Positions 35,280 to 43,949 of a stretch of 64,000 nucleotides of DNA are shown here, one piece after another. Within the stretch, counting starts at the first letter, position 1. Each line of letters starts with the position of its first letter. The notes beneath the pieces were generated by a model, which saw nothing but the letters and a program-made list of their open reading frames with translations, searched no databases and was not told where the DNA came from. A program made the translations under genes and the position numbers. This DNA comes from Sphingomonas sp. Leaf9. Its GTDB lineage: Bacteria > Pseudomonadota > Alphaproteobacteria > Sphingomonadales > Sphingomonadaceae. The stretch lies in the NCBI RefSeq assembly GCF_001421355.1, contig NZ_LMKC01000001.1, positions 62,001 to 126,000 on the forward strand, read 5' to 3'.

Positions 35280-36911
35280 ATGTCCTCTCCCCCCAGCCCG
35301 GAAAAGCCGCTCGACATCGTGCAGCGACAGGCGGCGATGTCGGGTCGCGAAATGCACGATCCGGGCAACGGCATCTTCTTTGCCGCGGTCAAGACCACGC
35401 GCATGCCGATGATCGTGACCGATCCCAATCTGCCCGACAACCCGATCGTCTTCGCCAACCCGGCATTCCTGAACATGACGGGCTATAGCGCGGAGGAGGT
35501 GCTGGGGCATAACTGCCGGTTCCTGCAGGGGGCCGACACCGACCCGGACACGGTGGCCGAAATCGCCCGCGCGATCCGCGAGCGGCGCGAAACCTCGGTC
35601 GAGATCGTCAACTATAAGAAGAACGGCAGTTCGTTCTGGAACGCGCTATTCATCTCGCCGGTGTTCGATGCCGACGGTACGCTCCGCTATCACTTCGCAT
35701 CGCAGCTGGACGTCACCCGCCGCCGCGATGCCGAGGAAGCGCTGCGCCAGGCGCAGAAGATGGAGGCGGTGGGGCAGCTTACCGGGGGGATCGCGCATGA
35801 CTTCAACAACCTGTTGACGGTGATCCAAGGGTTTGCCGACGTCCTGCTCAACCAGCTCGACCGGAACGACGCCCTGCCCCCCGACCGCGCCCGCCGGTCG
35901 CTGCGCGCGGTCATGGACGCGGCCGATCGCGGGGCCGAGCTGACGCAGCAACTGCTCGCCTTTTCCCGGCGGCAGAAGCTGTCGGGCCGGGTCACCAACA
36001 TCGACGACCTGGTGCGGGCGCTGCTGCCTATGCTCCGGCGCACGATCGGCGACGTGCCGATCACGATCGAGGTCAAGCCGTGCGGCGACCATTGCAACGC
36101 CCGTATCGATCCGGTGCAGGCCGAGGCGGCGATCATCGGCATCGTCATGAACGCCCGCGACGCGATGCCCGACGGCGGCACGATCACCCTGTCGGCCGAG
36201 CATGTCGAGCTGGACGGCAGCGACCCGCGCTATGGCGACAAGCTGAGCGGTACGTTCGTCGCCCTGTCGATCGCCGACACCGGCAGCGGCATGTCGGAGG
36301 AGGTCCGCGCCCGCGTGACCGAGCCGTTCTTCACGACCAAGGACCAGGGCAAGGGCACCGGGCTTGGCCTGTCGATGGTCTATGGCTTCATGAAGCAGTC
36401 CGATGGCGCGCTGCACATCGCATCGCACGAAGGCCATGGCACCACCGTCTCGCTGCTGTTCCCGGCCGCCACCTCGGTCCCCGAGCCGATCCGCCAGCGC
36501 CGCGCCCGCAGCGACAGCGACCTGCGCGGCCAGGAAACCGTGCTGGTGGTCGAGGACCAGCGCGACCTGGGCGACCTTGCCGAAGCGATCCTGAAGGACT
36601 TCGGCTATACCGTGCTGCGCGCGGGCAATGGCCCGGAGGCGATCGCCGTGCTGGAAGGCGACGCGGCGATCGACCTGCTCTTCACCGACCTCATCATGCC
36701 CGGCGGCATGAACGGGGTGATGGTCGCGCGGGAGGGGCGGCGGCTGCGCCCCCGGATGAAGGTGCTGCTGACCACCGGTTATGCCGAGGCGTCGATCGAG
36801 CGGGTCGATGCACGCGGCACCGAATTCGACCTGATCGGAAAGCCGTATCGGCGGGCCGATCTGGCGCAGCGCATCCGGCAGGTACTCGACGGCCCGACCG
36901 GTACCGGTTGA
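35280..36911 (+). CDS. Blue-light LOV hybrid histidine kinase
   Basis: This 543-residue soluble photoreceptor has a LOV domain (about 30-140) carrying GHNCRFLQG, with the flavin-adduct-forming Cys79. Flanking [17 protein letters not shown] and [19 protein letters not shown] are also typical of LOV. HisKA ([19 protein letters not shown]) and HATPase ([29 protein letters not shown]) follow. The C-terminal receiver (about 420-543) has its Asp in [17 protein letters not shown] 35280 was chosen because it begins immediately before the conserved region with AGG eight bases upstream. It is adjacent to a phytochrome kinase in the same direction. Output through an unlinked partner is likely. Confidence 0.93.
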   Translation: MSSPPSPEKPLDIVQRQAAMSGREMHDPGNGIFFAAVKTTRMPMIVTDPNLPDNPIVFANPAFLNMTGYSAEEVLGHNCRFLQGADTDPDTVAEIARAIRERRETSVEIVNYKKNGSSFWNALFISPVFDADGTLRYHFASQLDVTRRRDAEEALRQAQKMEAVGQLTGGIAHDFNNLLTVIQGFADVLLNQLDRNDALPPDRARRSLRAVMDAADRGAELTQQLLAFSRRQKLSGRVTNIDDLVRALLPMLRRTIGDVPITIEVKPCGDHCNARIDPVQAEAAIIGIVMNARDAMPDGGTITLSAEHVELDGSDPRYGDKLSGTFVALSIADTGSGMSEEVRARVTEPFFTTKDQGKGTGLGLSMVYGFMKQSDGALHIASHEGHGTTVSLLFPAATSVPEPIRQRRARSDSDLRGQETVLVVEDQRDLGDLAEAILKDFGYTVLRAGNGPEAIAVLEGDAAIDLLFTDLIMPGGMNGVMVAREGRRLRPRMKVLLTTGYAEASIERVDARGTEFDLIGKPYRRADLAQRIRQVLDGPTGTG

Positions 36912-37029
36912 TGAACTTCGGTTTCGGTTATACTGCAATACGTTCCTGCCACGATCCCAGTCGCCGGGCAGCCATTGGATGACGAAAGGGCTACGCTTGG
37001 CGACCAGTGCAACTGCCCAGGATGCGGGG

Positions 37030-39165
37030 ATGGCGACATCGCCATCGACCCTGGGACACGACCTGACGATCTGCGACCGCGAACCGATCCATATGCCAGG
37101 GGCAATCCAGCCCCACGGCATGCTGTTGATCGTCGATCCGGCCGAGGGCGCGATCGTCGGCGGCGCAGGCGATGTCGCGTCGCTGCTCGGAAACCAGTGG
37201 CTGGGCGGATCGATCCACGACCTGATCGGCGAGGCCGGGCTGACGCTGCTCCGTTCGACCATCGCCGGGCCGGTCGTGCTCGGCATGGTCGCCACGCGGG
37301 GGCTGTCCGCCGTCGCCAGCCGCGAGGGCCGTTTCTGGTTGATCGAGCTGGAGCCGACCGCCACCGGAGAGCCGGGCACCGACGACGCGCTGACGTGGAT
37401 CGAACATGGCGGCGAGGAATTTTCGCGCGCGGTCGATCTGGACGACCTGTCGGCGCGCGCCGCGACCATCTTTTCGCGGCTGACCGGGTTCGACCGGGTG
37501 ATGATCTATCGCTTCCTCGACGATGATTCGGGGAAGGTCGTTGCCGAACGCCATGCACCCGACATGGATGGGTTCCTGAACCACCATTTCCCGGCATCGG
37601 ACATTCCGCGCCAGGCGCGCGCGCTGTATGTCCGCAACCGGGTCCGCGTCATTCCCGACGCGACCTATGTCCCGGCGCCGATCACCGGCATCGACCCGGC
37701 GCTGATCGGCATCGACCTCAGCAATGTCGGTGTGCGGGCGGTATCGCCGGTCCACGTCCAGTATCTGAAGAACATGGGCGTCGCGGCGTCGGCGTCGGTC
37801 TCGATCGTCAAGGACGGCATCTTGTGGGGGCTGGTCGCGTGCCACCATCGCAGCCCGCGTGGCCTGTCCTATCTGCAACGTAAGACGTGCGAACTGATCG
37901 CCGCGTCGTTCGCGCAACAGGTGACCGCAAAGGAAGAGGCGGCCGAATATCGCGAGCGGCTGCGCCTGCGCACCGCCGAGGACGCCTTGGCGCAGCGGCT
38001 GTCCCAGGAATATGATCCGGACCAGATGTCGGCGTTGATCGCCAGCGACCTGCAACGGTTGCTGCACGCCGATGGCTTCGTACTGCAACGCGGGGCGACG
38101 CTGAATTCCAGCGGCAACGTCCCGCCGCCGGAAGCCGTCGCCGACATCCTGCAATGGGTGCGGGCGCAGGGGAACATCCTGCTGCACAGCGCCGCGCTGG
38201 AACAGCGGCTGCCGGGTGCGCGCGCCTATCGCGACCTGGCCAGCGGGCTGCTCGCCATCACCCTGTCGACCGACGAGCCGGTGGTGCTGCTATGGTTCCG
38301 CGCCGAGACGCTGCAGACGATCCAATGGGCCGGCAATCCGCACAAGGCGGTCGGACAGGCACCGGACCAGCCGCTGACCCCCCGCGCCTCCTTCGCGGCG
38401 TGGAGCGAGGAGATTCGCGGCCGTGCCCGCCCATGGAGCCCGGCGGAGATCGAGGCGGCGCATCGCCTGTCGCGCCTGCTGTTCGACGCACGCCAGCGGC
38501 GTCGGATCGGCGAGCTGAACCGCGAACTGACCCGTGCCGTCACCGACAAGGACGCACTGCTCGCGCAGCAGGAAACGCTCATCAAGGAAGTGAACCACCG
38601 GGTGCAGAACAGCCTGCAGCTGGTCGTCGCGTTCCTGGCGATGCAGGCCCATGCCGAAAACGACGCGACGCTGACCCGCCATCTGGGTGAGGCGCAGCGG
38701 CGGCTGTCGGCCGTCGCGCTGGTCCATCGCCGGCTCTATTCCGAAGATACCGTCACGGTCATCGATCTCGGCCGCTATATCGAGGACCTGCTGGCCGAGA
38801 TGCAGTCATCGATGGGCGCCGAATGGACCGGGCGACTGACAATGGACCTGGCGCCGCTGCTCATCACCGCCGACGCGGCGGTGCAGATCGGGCTGGTGCT
38901 GGTCGAACTGGTCATCAACGCGCAGAAATATGCCTATGGCGGACAGCCGGGGCCGATTTCGATCTCGCTGGAAAAGGTCCGCAACCGGTTCCGCCTGACC
39001 GTCGCCGACCGGGGACAGGGGCGCAGCGGCAACCGCACGGGCTTTGGCACGCGGATGCTGAGCGCAATGGTCAAGCGGCTCGACGGCACGATCGAGGAAA
39101 GCGACAACGCGCCGGGCCTGCGCTTCACGGTATCGGCCCCGATCGCGACGCCGGACGAGGCCTGA
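37030..39165 (+). CDS. Bacteriophytochrome histidine kinase (PAS-GAF-PHY)
   Basis: This red/far-red photoreceptor of about 711 residues has PAS, GAF and PHY domains and an HWE/HisKA_2-type kinase. Cys15 (LTICDREPIH) is the expected biliverdin attachment residue. GAF motifs PASDIPRQAR, SPVHVQYLKNMGV and LVACHHRSPR are present. The kinase has its His in KEVNHRVQNSLQL and an HATPase with ELVINAQKYAYGG. ATG 37030 has AGGA seven bases upstream and puts the Cys where bacteriophytochromes usually have it; ATG 36979 would add 17 residues without a good ribosome site. No attached receiver is seen, and no heme oxygenase gene for biliverdin is in the window. Confidence 0.93.
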   Translation: MATSPSTLGHDLTICDREPIHMPGAIQPHGMLLIVDPAEGAIVGGAGDVASLLGNQWLGGSIHDLIGEAGLTLLRSTIAGPVVLGMVATRGLSAVASREGRFWLIELEPTATGEPGTDDALTWIEHGGEEFSRAVDLDDLSARAATIFSRLTGFDRVMIYRFLDDDSGKVVAERHAPDMDGFLNHHFPASDIPRQARALYVRNRVRVIPDATYVPAPITGIDPALIGIDLSNVGVRAVSPVHVQYLKNMGVAASASVSIVKDGILWGLVACHHRSPRGLSYLQRKTCELIAASFAQQVTAKEEAAEYRERLRLRTAEDALAQRLSQEYDPDQMSALIASDLQRLLHADGFVLQRGATLNSSGNVPPPEAVADILQWVRAQGNILLHSAALEQRLPGARAYRDLASGLLAITLSTDEPVVLLWFRAETLQTIQWAGNPHKAVGQAPDQPLTPRASFAAWSEEIRGRARPWSPAEIEAAHRLSRLLFDARQRRRIGELNRELTRAVTDKDALLAQQETLIKEVNHRVQNSLQLVVAFLAMQAHAENDATLTRHLGEAQRRLSAVALVHRRLYSEDTVTVIDLGRYIEDLLAEMQSSMGAEWTGRLTMDLAPLLITADAAVQIGLVLVELVINAQKYAYGGQPGPISISLEKVRNRFRLTVADRGQGRSGNRTGFGTRMLSAMVKRLDGTIEESDNAPGLRFTVSAPIATPDEA

Positions 39166-39206
39166 GATAGCGTGGCCGGTTCGACACCCGGCACCGGACC
39201 ACTGCC

Positions 39207-39653
39207 ATGAAGATCGATCTCAGAGCCGTTCGACACAGCGACCTAGCTACCTTCTTCGACCATCAACGCGATGCGGAGGCGGCAGCGATGGCGGGGTTCA
39301 CGCCACGGTCCCGAACGGCGTTTGACGACCACTGGCGCAGGATCATCGCCGAGCCGCAGAATGTGGTGATGACGGTCGAGGTCGATGATGCGGTCGCGGG
39401 CTATGTCTCTGCGTTCCCGCAAGCGGATCGGCAGGAGATCGCCCATTGGTTCGGCCGGGCATATTGGCACCGGGGGATCGGGCAGGCCGCCGTCGCGCAG
39501 TTCCTGACACTACACCGCCGCCGTCCGATCTTTGGAACCATCGTCCGTTCGAACGCGGCGTCGGGTGCGATCCTGCGCAAGTGCGGGTTCATCCCCTTTG
39601 GCCAGGACACCGGACCGGACGGGGAGCCGGAAGAAGTCTTTCGACTAGATTAG
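39207..39653 (+). CDS. GNAT-family N-acetyltransferase
   Basis: This 148-residue protein has the acetyl-CoA-binding core at WFGRAYWHRGIGQAAVAQFL (the R-x-x-G-x-G/A-like turn). The late strand NAASGAILRKCGFIPFGQD is typical of RimJ/RimL-type GNATs. It starts with MKIDLRAVRHSDL. The substrate cannot be predicted. It lies 41 bases after the phytochrome gene and may be transcribed with it. Confidence 0.85.
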   Translation: MKIDLRAVRHSDLATFFDHQRDAEAAAMAGFTPRSRTAFDDHWRRIIAEPQNVVMTVEVDDAVAGYVSAFPQADRQEIAHWFGRAYWHRGIGQAAVAQFLTLHRRRPIFGTIVRSNAASGAILRKCGFIPFGQDTGPDGEPEEVFRLD

Positions 39654-39710
39654 ATGCGGGGCCGACGGGCACGCGCCTTTTAGCGGCAAGGACGATCCGC
39701 CATGCCCACG

Positions 39711-39745
39711 AAAAGGGCGCGGCGGCCCATGGCCACCGCGCCCTT
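39711..39745 (-). terminator. Intrinsic terminator of the trmD-rplS operon
   Basis: Reading the minus strand, AAGGGCGCGG (39745-39736) pairs perfectly with CCGCGCCCTT (39722-39713) and is followed by TTTT-type bases at 39714-39711. It lies 28 bases past the rplS stop. The long stem also separates it from the convergent GNAT gene. Confidence 0.8.
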
Positions 39746-39772
39746 GATCCGTGACGCAATGCGTGCAGCCGA

Positions 39773-40162
39773 TTACTCGGCGGCGGTCGCCTTGGCCGGA
39801 CGCGGATCGCGACGCTCGGCGATACGCGCCGACTTGCCGGTGCGACCACGCAGATAATAGAGCTTCGCGCGACGCACGACACCGCGACGCACGACCTCGA
39901 TCGAATCGATGTTCGGCGAGTAGAGCGGGAAAACGCGCTCGACGCCTTCGCCGAAGCTCATCTTGCGGACGGTGAACGACGAACCCATGCCGGCGTTCGA
40001 ACGCGCGATGCACACGCCTTCGTAGTTCTGCACGCGGGTCCGCTCGCCTTCGACGACCTTCACGCCGACCTTGAGGGTGTCACCGGCGCGAAACTCGGGG
40101 AGCTTCTTCGACTCGAGGAACTTGGCGATCTGTTCCGCTTCGAGCGTCTGGAGGAGGTTCAT
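39773..40162 (-). CDS. rplS: 50S ribosomal protein L19
   Basis: This 129-residue ribosomal protein sits at the interface of the subunits. Family blocks include [21 protein letters not shown] (split here as FRAGDTLKV and [14 protein letters not shown]), [23 protein letters not shown] and [16 protein letters not shown] 40162 overlaps the trmD stop in ATGA and has AGAAG upstream. A longer upstream frame is not used. The C-terminal tail is Ala/Lys-rich, as in other alphaproteobacteria. Confidence 0.97.
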   Translation of the reverse strand: MNLLQTLEAEQIAKFLESKKLPEFRAGDTLKVGVKVVEGERTRVQNYEGVCIARSNAGMGSSFTVRKMSFGEGVERVFPLYSPNIDSIEVVRRGVVRRAKLYYLRGRTGKSARIAERRDPRPAKATAAE

Positions 40163-40896
40163 TTCTTCTGACCTTCGTCTTGGTTGTGCGCACCAGAGGG
40201 CGAACGGACCCGAGCGTCGACATGACGCTCCCACAGGTCCGGCCGCCATAGCCGTGTATCGGATTCGGACCGTGCCTTGCGCCACGCCGCGATCCGCGCA
40301 TGATCCCCCGATCGCAACACTTCGGGGATCACACGCCCTTCCCAGTCATAGGGTCGGGTATATTGAGGATATTCGAGAAGGCCGCTTTCGAAGCTCTCCT
40401 CGATACCACTCGAAGCCGCGCCCATTACGCCGGGAAGCAGCCGAACGCAAGCATCCAGCAGTACCAGCGCCCCCATTTCGCCGCCCGACAGGACATAATC
40501 ACCGATAGCGACGGGTTCGATATCGCGCGCTTCGAACAGGCGTTCGTCGAACCCCTCGAACCGGCCGCACAGGATGATCGCGCCGGGGCCATCCGCCAGT
40601 GCCCGCACGCGTGCCTGGGTCAGCGCCTTTCCGCGCGGGGTCATCGCCAGGACCGGGCGACCATCGCTCACGCTGTCGAGCGCCGATGCCAGCACGTCCG
40701 CGCGCAGCACCATGCCCGCGCCGCCGCCCGCCGGGGTATCGTCGACCGAGCGATGCTTGTCGGTGGCGAAGTCGCGGATCTGCACCGCGTCCAGCGACCA
40801 GCGTTCCTCGCGCAGCGCCCGACCGGCGAGCGACATTCCCAGCGGGCCGGGAAACATTTCGGGATAGAGCGTCAGGACGGTCGCGGCAAAGGTCAT
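40159..40896 (-). CDS. trmD: tRNA (guanine37-N1)-methyltransferase
   Basis: This 245-residue SPOUT methyltransferase makes m1G37 in tRNAs using SAM and prevents frameshifting. Recognisable parts are [63 protein letters not shown] (the knotted SAM site) and [18 protein letters not shown]. The start at 40896 begins [15 protein letters not shown]. It is coupled to rplS by four bases. Its usual upstream neighbour rimM is 1.9 kb away, behind three opposite-strand genes. Confidence 0.96.
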   Translation of the reverse strand: MTFAATVLTLYPEMFPGPLGMSLAGRALREERWSLDAVQIRDFATDKHRSVDDTPAGGGAGMVLRADVLASALDSVSDGRPVLAMTPRGKALTQARVRALADGPGAIILCGRFEGFDERLFEARDIEPVAIGDYVLSGGEMGALVLLDACVRLLPGVMGAASSGIEESFESGLLEYPQYTRPYDWEGRVIPEVLRSGDHARIAAWRKARSESDTRLWRPDLWERHVDARVRSPSGAHNQDEGQKK

Positions 40897-40959
40897 GGCG
40901 ACAGCCTCTGCCCGCTTGTTCGGGGGAACGAAAGCCCCTGCCCCGTCATTTGCTGGGTC

Positions 40960-41895
40960 ATGCCTGCCCCCTCCCCCGAACCCGCCACGGTCGACTGCGC
41001 CATCATCGGTGCGGGTCCCGCCGGGCTGACCGCCGCGATCTATCTCGCGCGGTTTCACCTGACGATCCGCCTGTTCGATTGCGGGTCGAGCCGGGCGGCG
41101 ATGATCCCGCGCACGCACAACCATGCGGGCTATCCCGGCGGCATTCCGGGGACGGAGCTGCTGGCCAGGATGCACGACCAGGCACGCGAATTCGGCGCGA
41201 CCTGCGAAGCGGCGACGGTGACCGCGATCGAGCGCGACGGTGACGATTTCATCGTCCGCACCGACCACAGCGTCCTGCGGGCGCGCACCGTGCTGCTGGC
41301 GACCGGGGTGGTCAATCACCGCCCTGCCGGGCTGAACGATGCGGTGCACGACGATGCGCTGCGACGTGGGCTGCTGCGCTATTGCCCGATCTGCGACGGA
41401 TATGAGGTGACCGACCGCCGGGTCGGCGTGATCGGCACCGGCGATCATGGTATGCGCGAGGCGCTGTTCCTGCGCGGCTATACCGCCGATGTGACGCTGA
41501 TCGCGCCCGACAGCGACCATGCGCTCGACGACGAGTGCTGGGCGGCGCTGGATGCGGGCGGCATCCGCCGGGTCGATGGCCCGTGCGGCGATTACCGGAT
41601 CGACGGCGAACACTTCGTCGTCCGTACTGCCGAGGGTGAGCTTTCGTTCGACAGCGTGTATCCGGCGCTGGGATCGCACATCCGTTCCGAACTGGCGATC
41701 GCAGCGGGCGCGCGGGCGAGCGAAGATGGCTGCCTGGAGGTCGACGACCACCAGCGCACGTCGATCCCCGGCCTGTTTGCCGCTGGCGACGTCGTGAAGG
41801 GCCTCGACCAGATCAGCCACGCCATGGGCGAGGCGGGCGTTGCGGCGACCACCATCCGCAACACGCTGGCCGAGCGTCGTCCGATCCGCCGCTGA
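40960..41895 (+). CDS. Thioredoxin-reductase-like FAD/NAD(P) oxidoreductase
   Basis: This 311-residue flavoprotein has the FAD-binding Rossmann motif [20 protein letters not shown] at its start. A redox-active CxxC occurs in [10 protein letters not shown] (thioredoxin reductases have CATCDG or CAxCDG), the NADPH loop in [10 protein letters not shown], and the C-terminal FAD motif in [11 protein letters not shown]. The substrate could be thioredoxin or another disulfide; proximity does not tell. ATG 40960 is used; the longer open frame upstream is antisense to trmD. It sits 63 bases from the divergent trmD start and is the first of three plus-strand genes that interrupt the rimM-trmD operon. 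Confidence 0.88.
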   Translation: MPAPSPEPATVDCAIIGAGPAGLTAAIYLARFHLTIRLFDCGSSRAAMIPRTHNHAGYPGGIPGTELLARMHDQAREFGATCEAATVTAIERDGDDFIVRTDHSVLRARTVLLATGVVNHRPAGLNDAVHDDALRRGLLRYCPICDGYEVTDRRVGVIGTGDHGMREALFLRGYTADVTLIAPDSDHALDDECWAALDAGGIRRVDGPCGDYRIDGEHFVVRTAEGELSFDSVYPALGSHIRSELAIAAGARASEDGCLEVDDHQRTSIPGLFAAGDVVKGLDQISHAMGEAGVAATTIRNTLAERRPIRR

Positions 41896-41936
41896 CAGCT
41901 TGTCGCCACCGCCGCCGCGCGGTAGCCATGGGGCGG

Positions 41937-42374
41937 ATGCCGAGACGCCTGCTCCTGATCGCTGCGCTGTTGCCCGCCCTGCCGGTCAAGGCACAGTCGG
42001 TCGACCGCATCCTTGCCGCCGCTGCCGAACGGGAGGCGGCGCGAAATTGCGCTGCGACGGGTGCCGGGGAAATCGTCGTCTGCGGTGATCGCGATCGCGA
42101 CGCGCGCTACCGCCTGCCGCTTCCCACAACCCGCGAGGTTGGCGAACAAGGCGCGGTGATCGGCGAGGTGCCCGCGCCATCGGTGCAGGACCCGTTCCTG
42201 TCGGGCTGCGGCATCTTTCGGGGCCAGCGCCGCTGTTCACAGCGCGAGGCGGAGGCCTATGGCTACGGGCGGGGGCGTGATCCGGTGACGCTGATCGGGC
42301 GGATCGTCACCAAATTGGTCGACCCCGATGCGGAGACGGGTCCGCCACCGACCGTACCATCACGGGACCGCTAA
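41937..42374 (+). CDS. Small secreted protein of unknown function
   Basis: This protein of 145-148 residues has a clear signal peptide ([20 protein letters not shown]). The mature part has a Cys-containing [17 protein letters not shown] block, of a type common in small exported proteins of sphingomonads, plus Cys pairs in [13 protein letters not shown]. The start may be ATG 41928 or ATG 41937; the latter places the Arg-rich n-region at the N-terminus. It lies 41 bases after the reductase-like gene and ahead of the BLUF gene. Function is unknown. Confidence 0.7.
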   Translation: MPRRLLLIAALLPALPVKAQSVDRILAAAAEREAARNCAATGAGEIVVCGDRDRDARYRLPLPTTREVGEQGAVIGEVPAPSVQDPFLSGCGIFRGQRRCSQREAEAYGYGRGRDPVTLIGRIVTKLVDPDAETGPPPTVPSRDR

Positions 42375-42426
42375 TCGTTACGCATCAGGCTTGATTGGCG
42401 ACCGGGGTGATCGTATCCGATCAATC

Positions 42427-42822
42427 GTGACCGAGACGACGCTTCGCCAGATTTTCTATGTCAGCCGTGGCGCGCCCGGTGTCGATGTCGACCAGATCCT
42501 GCAGCAGTCCCGCCACAACAACGCGGTCGACGGGATCACCGGCGTGCTGTGGCACGATGGCGACCATTTCCTGCAGGTGATCGAGGGGCCGCAGTCCAGC
42601 GTTGCGGCAACCTATGCCCGGATCGCGGGCGACCCGCGGCATCGCGACCTGACGATCCTGTCGGATCGCACCGTCGGGGCACGGGAATTCGGCTATTGGA
42701 GCATGGAGCGCGCCACGCGGTCGCTGAACGACGGCGATGCGGTGCTGGCGCGGATCGAACGGCGGCTGGCCGATGCGCCCGATACGCTGCGCCGGGCATT
42801 CGCCGCCGCCGCAGCGCGGTAG
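42427..42822 (+). CDS. BLUF-domain blue-light sensor
   Basis: This stand-alone BLUF protein of about 131 residues binds FAD. The photoactive residues are visible as Tyr11 (RQIFYVSRG), Asn32 (RHNNAVDGITG) and Gln50 (HFLQVIEG), with the semi-conserved Trp in FGYWSM. The spacing of Asn and Gln (18) fits known BLUF domains; the loop after the Tyr is about three residues shorter. The start at GTG 42427 gives little extra sequence before the domain; in-frame upstream codons lack a clear ribosome site. No output domain is fused, so it must act on another protein. It converges on rimM. Confidence 0.9.
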   Translation: MTETTLRQIFYVSRGAPGVDVDQILQQSRHNNAVDGITGVLWHDGDHFLQVIEGPQSSVAATYARIAGDPRHRDLTILSDRTVGAREFGYWSMERATRSLNDGDAVLARIERRLADAPDTLRRAFAAAAAR

Positions 42823-42825
42823 CGA

Positions 42826-43401
42826 TCAGTCGACGGCGAACAGCGCCTCGACCACCAGCCGTTCGCCATTCCATTCGGGTACGGCATGCGGCTGCATCGG
42901 CACCATGAAGCGCTTGCCGCCGGGCCGTTCGATCTCGATCACGTCGCCTGCGCCGAAATCGTCGATGGCCACGACCTGTCCCAGCGCCTGGCCCGTGGTC
43001 GAAACGACGGGCAGGCCGAGCAGGTCGGCGTGATAATATTCACCATCGCTGAGCGGCGGCAGCTGGTCGCGAGCGATCCACAGCTCGGTGCCGCGCATCG
43101 CCTCCGCCTTGGTACGGTCAGCGATTTCGCGGAACCGGCCGATGACGCCATTGGTCGCGGGACGCACCGACACAAGGGTCAGCGCGCCACCGTTCAGCGT
43201 CGAATAGGTCGACAGGTCGTCGGTGAACAGCTTCAGCCGCACCTCGCCATGCAACCCGTGCGCACCGGCGATCGCCGCCAGCACGACGCGGCTGCGATCG
43301 ACGTCAGGCGTCGGGCGAGCCTTCGCCGCCGGTGGGGGCGTCGTCGCTGCCTTCGGCGGGGTCTTCCGCCGATTGGCCGATGTTGGTGGCGTCTTCGTCA
43401 T
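42826..43401 (-). CDS. rimM: 16S rRNA processing protein RimM
   Basis: This protein of 150-191 residues helps mature the 30S subunit and binds S19. The RimM N-domain begins VVLAAIAGAHGLHGEVRLK, and the PRC-barrel domain has ADLLGLPVVSTTGQALGQV. The first about 38 residues in the longest frame (Pro/Thr/Lys-rich) are doubtful. A strong ribosome site (AGGAG, 43439-43443) instead serves an overlapping acidic frame starting at 43429. The true start could be GTG 43284, ATG 43401, or a fusion across a frameshift. It is separated from trmD by three plus-strand genes. Confidence 0.88.
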   Translation of the reverse strand: MTKTPPTSANRRKTPPKAATTPPPAAKARPTPDVDRSRVVLAAIAGAHGLHGEVRLKLFTDDLSTYSTLNGGALTLVSVRPATNGVIGRFREIADRTKAEAMRGTELWIARDQLPPLSDGEYYHADLLGLPVVSTTGQALGQVVAIDDFGAGDVIEIERPGGKRFMVPMQPHAVPEWNGERLVVEALFAVD

Positions 43402-43429
43402 GGGCTGACTGTTCTTCGGGATCGGTCAT
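43304..43429 (-). CDS. Short acidic open frame overlapping the rimM 5' end
   Basis: The frame ATG 43429 to TGA 43304 encodes 41 residues, starting MTDPEEQSAHDEDA and ending GGEGSPDA. It has AGGAG eight bases upstream and strongly C-ending third positions, more typical of coding here than the overlapping rimM frame in the same stretch. It stops 20 bases before the GTG from which conserved RimM sequence begins. It could be a leader peptide, the true RimM N-terminus broken by a frameshift, or chance. Confidence 0.4.
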   Translation of the reverse strand: MTDPEEQSAHDEDATNIGQSAEDPAEGSDDAPTGGEGSPDA

Positions 43430-43475
43430 GCGTCATGCTCCTGCTCGGGGTGAGCGGGAACGCATGACGCCGATC

Positions 43476-43512
43476 AAAAGGTGCCGGCCCACCGCGAACG
43501 ACGGGCCGGCAC
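43476..43512 (-). terminator. Hairpin between rpsP and rimM with U-tract
   Basis: On the minus strand GTGCCGGCCC (43512-43503) pairs perfectly with GGGCCGGCAC (43490-43481), and CTTTTG follows. It lies just past the rpsP stop. It can end rpsP transcripts or attenuate the flow into rimM. Confidence 0.7.
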
Positions 43513-43518
43513 ACCCAA

Positions 43519-43902
43519 TCACGCTTCGGCGGTTTCGGCCGGAGCGACAGCGGCTTCTTCAGCTGCCTTCGCCTTTTCGGCGCGCTCTTCCGCACGCTCG
43601 ACGGCCTTCTCGCCGGGCTTACCCTTGGTCGGGTTGTTGCGAGCGGCGCGTTCCTTCACGCCGGCCTTGTCGAGGAAACGGGCAACGCGGTCGGTCGGCT
43701 GCGCGCCAACGCCCAGCCAGTGGGTCGCACGCTCGGCGTCGAGCACGACGCGCTTTTCGTCTTCCTTGCCCAGCAGCGGGTTATAGGTGCCGATCTTCTC
43801 GATGAAGCGGCCGTCACGCGGGCTGCGCGCATCGGCGACGACGATGCGGTAATACGGACGCTTCTTCGAGCCACCACGCGACAGACGGATGCTGAGTGCC
43901 AT
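43519..43902 (-). CDS. rpsP: 30S ribosomal protein S16
   Basis: This 127-residue ribosomal protein has the S16 core (about residues 1-80) with [33 protein letters not shown] and [17 protein letters not shown] charged Ala/Glu/Lys-rich tail (about 85-127) is typical of alphaproteobacteria. It lies 47 bases after ffh in the same direction. An intrinsic-type hairpin follows its stop. Confidence 0.97.
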   Translation of the reverse strand: MALSIRLSRGGSKKRPYYRIVVADARSPRDGRFIEKIGTYNPLLGKEDEKRVVLDAERATHWLGVGAQPTDRVARFLDKAGVKERAARNNPTKGKPGEKAVERAEERAEKAKAAEEAAVAPAETAEA

Positions 43903-43949
43903 TATTCTTCTTCCTTCGTTGGTCTATGTAAGCCGGTTCCGACCGGCGA

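Noticed and set aside
36906..36934. Promoter for the bacteriophytochrome gene (TTGATG ... TATACT)
   Set aside because: Spacing is 15 bases and the -35 match is poor, so it was not listed as a feature.
42886..43467. Plus-strand frame of 193 codons across rimM
   Set aside because: It is antisense to conserved RimM sequence, has skewed composition and no ribosome site.
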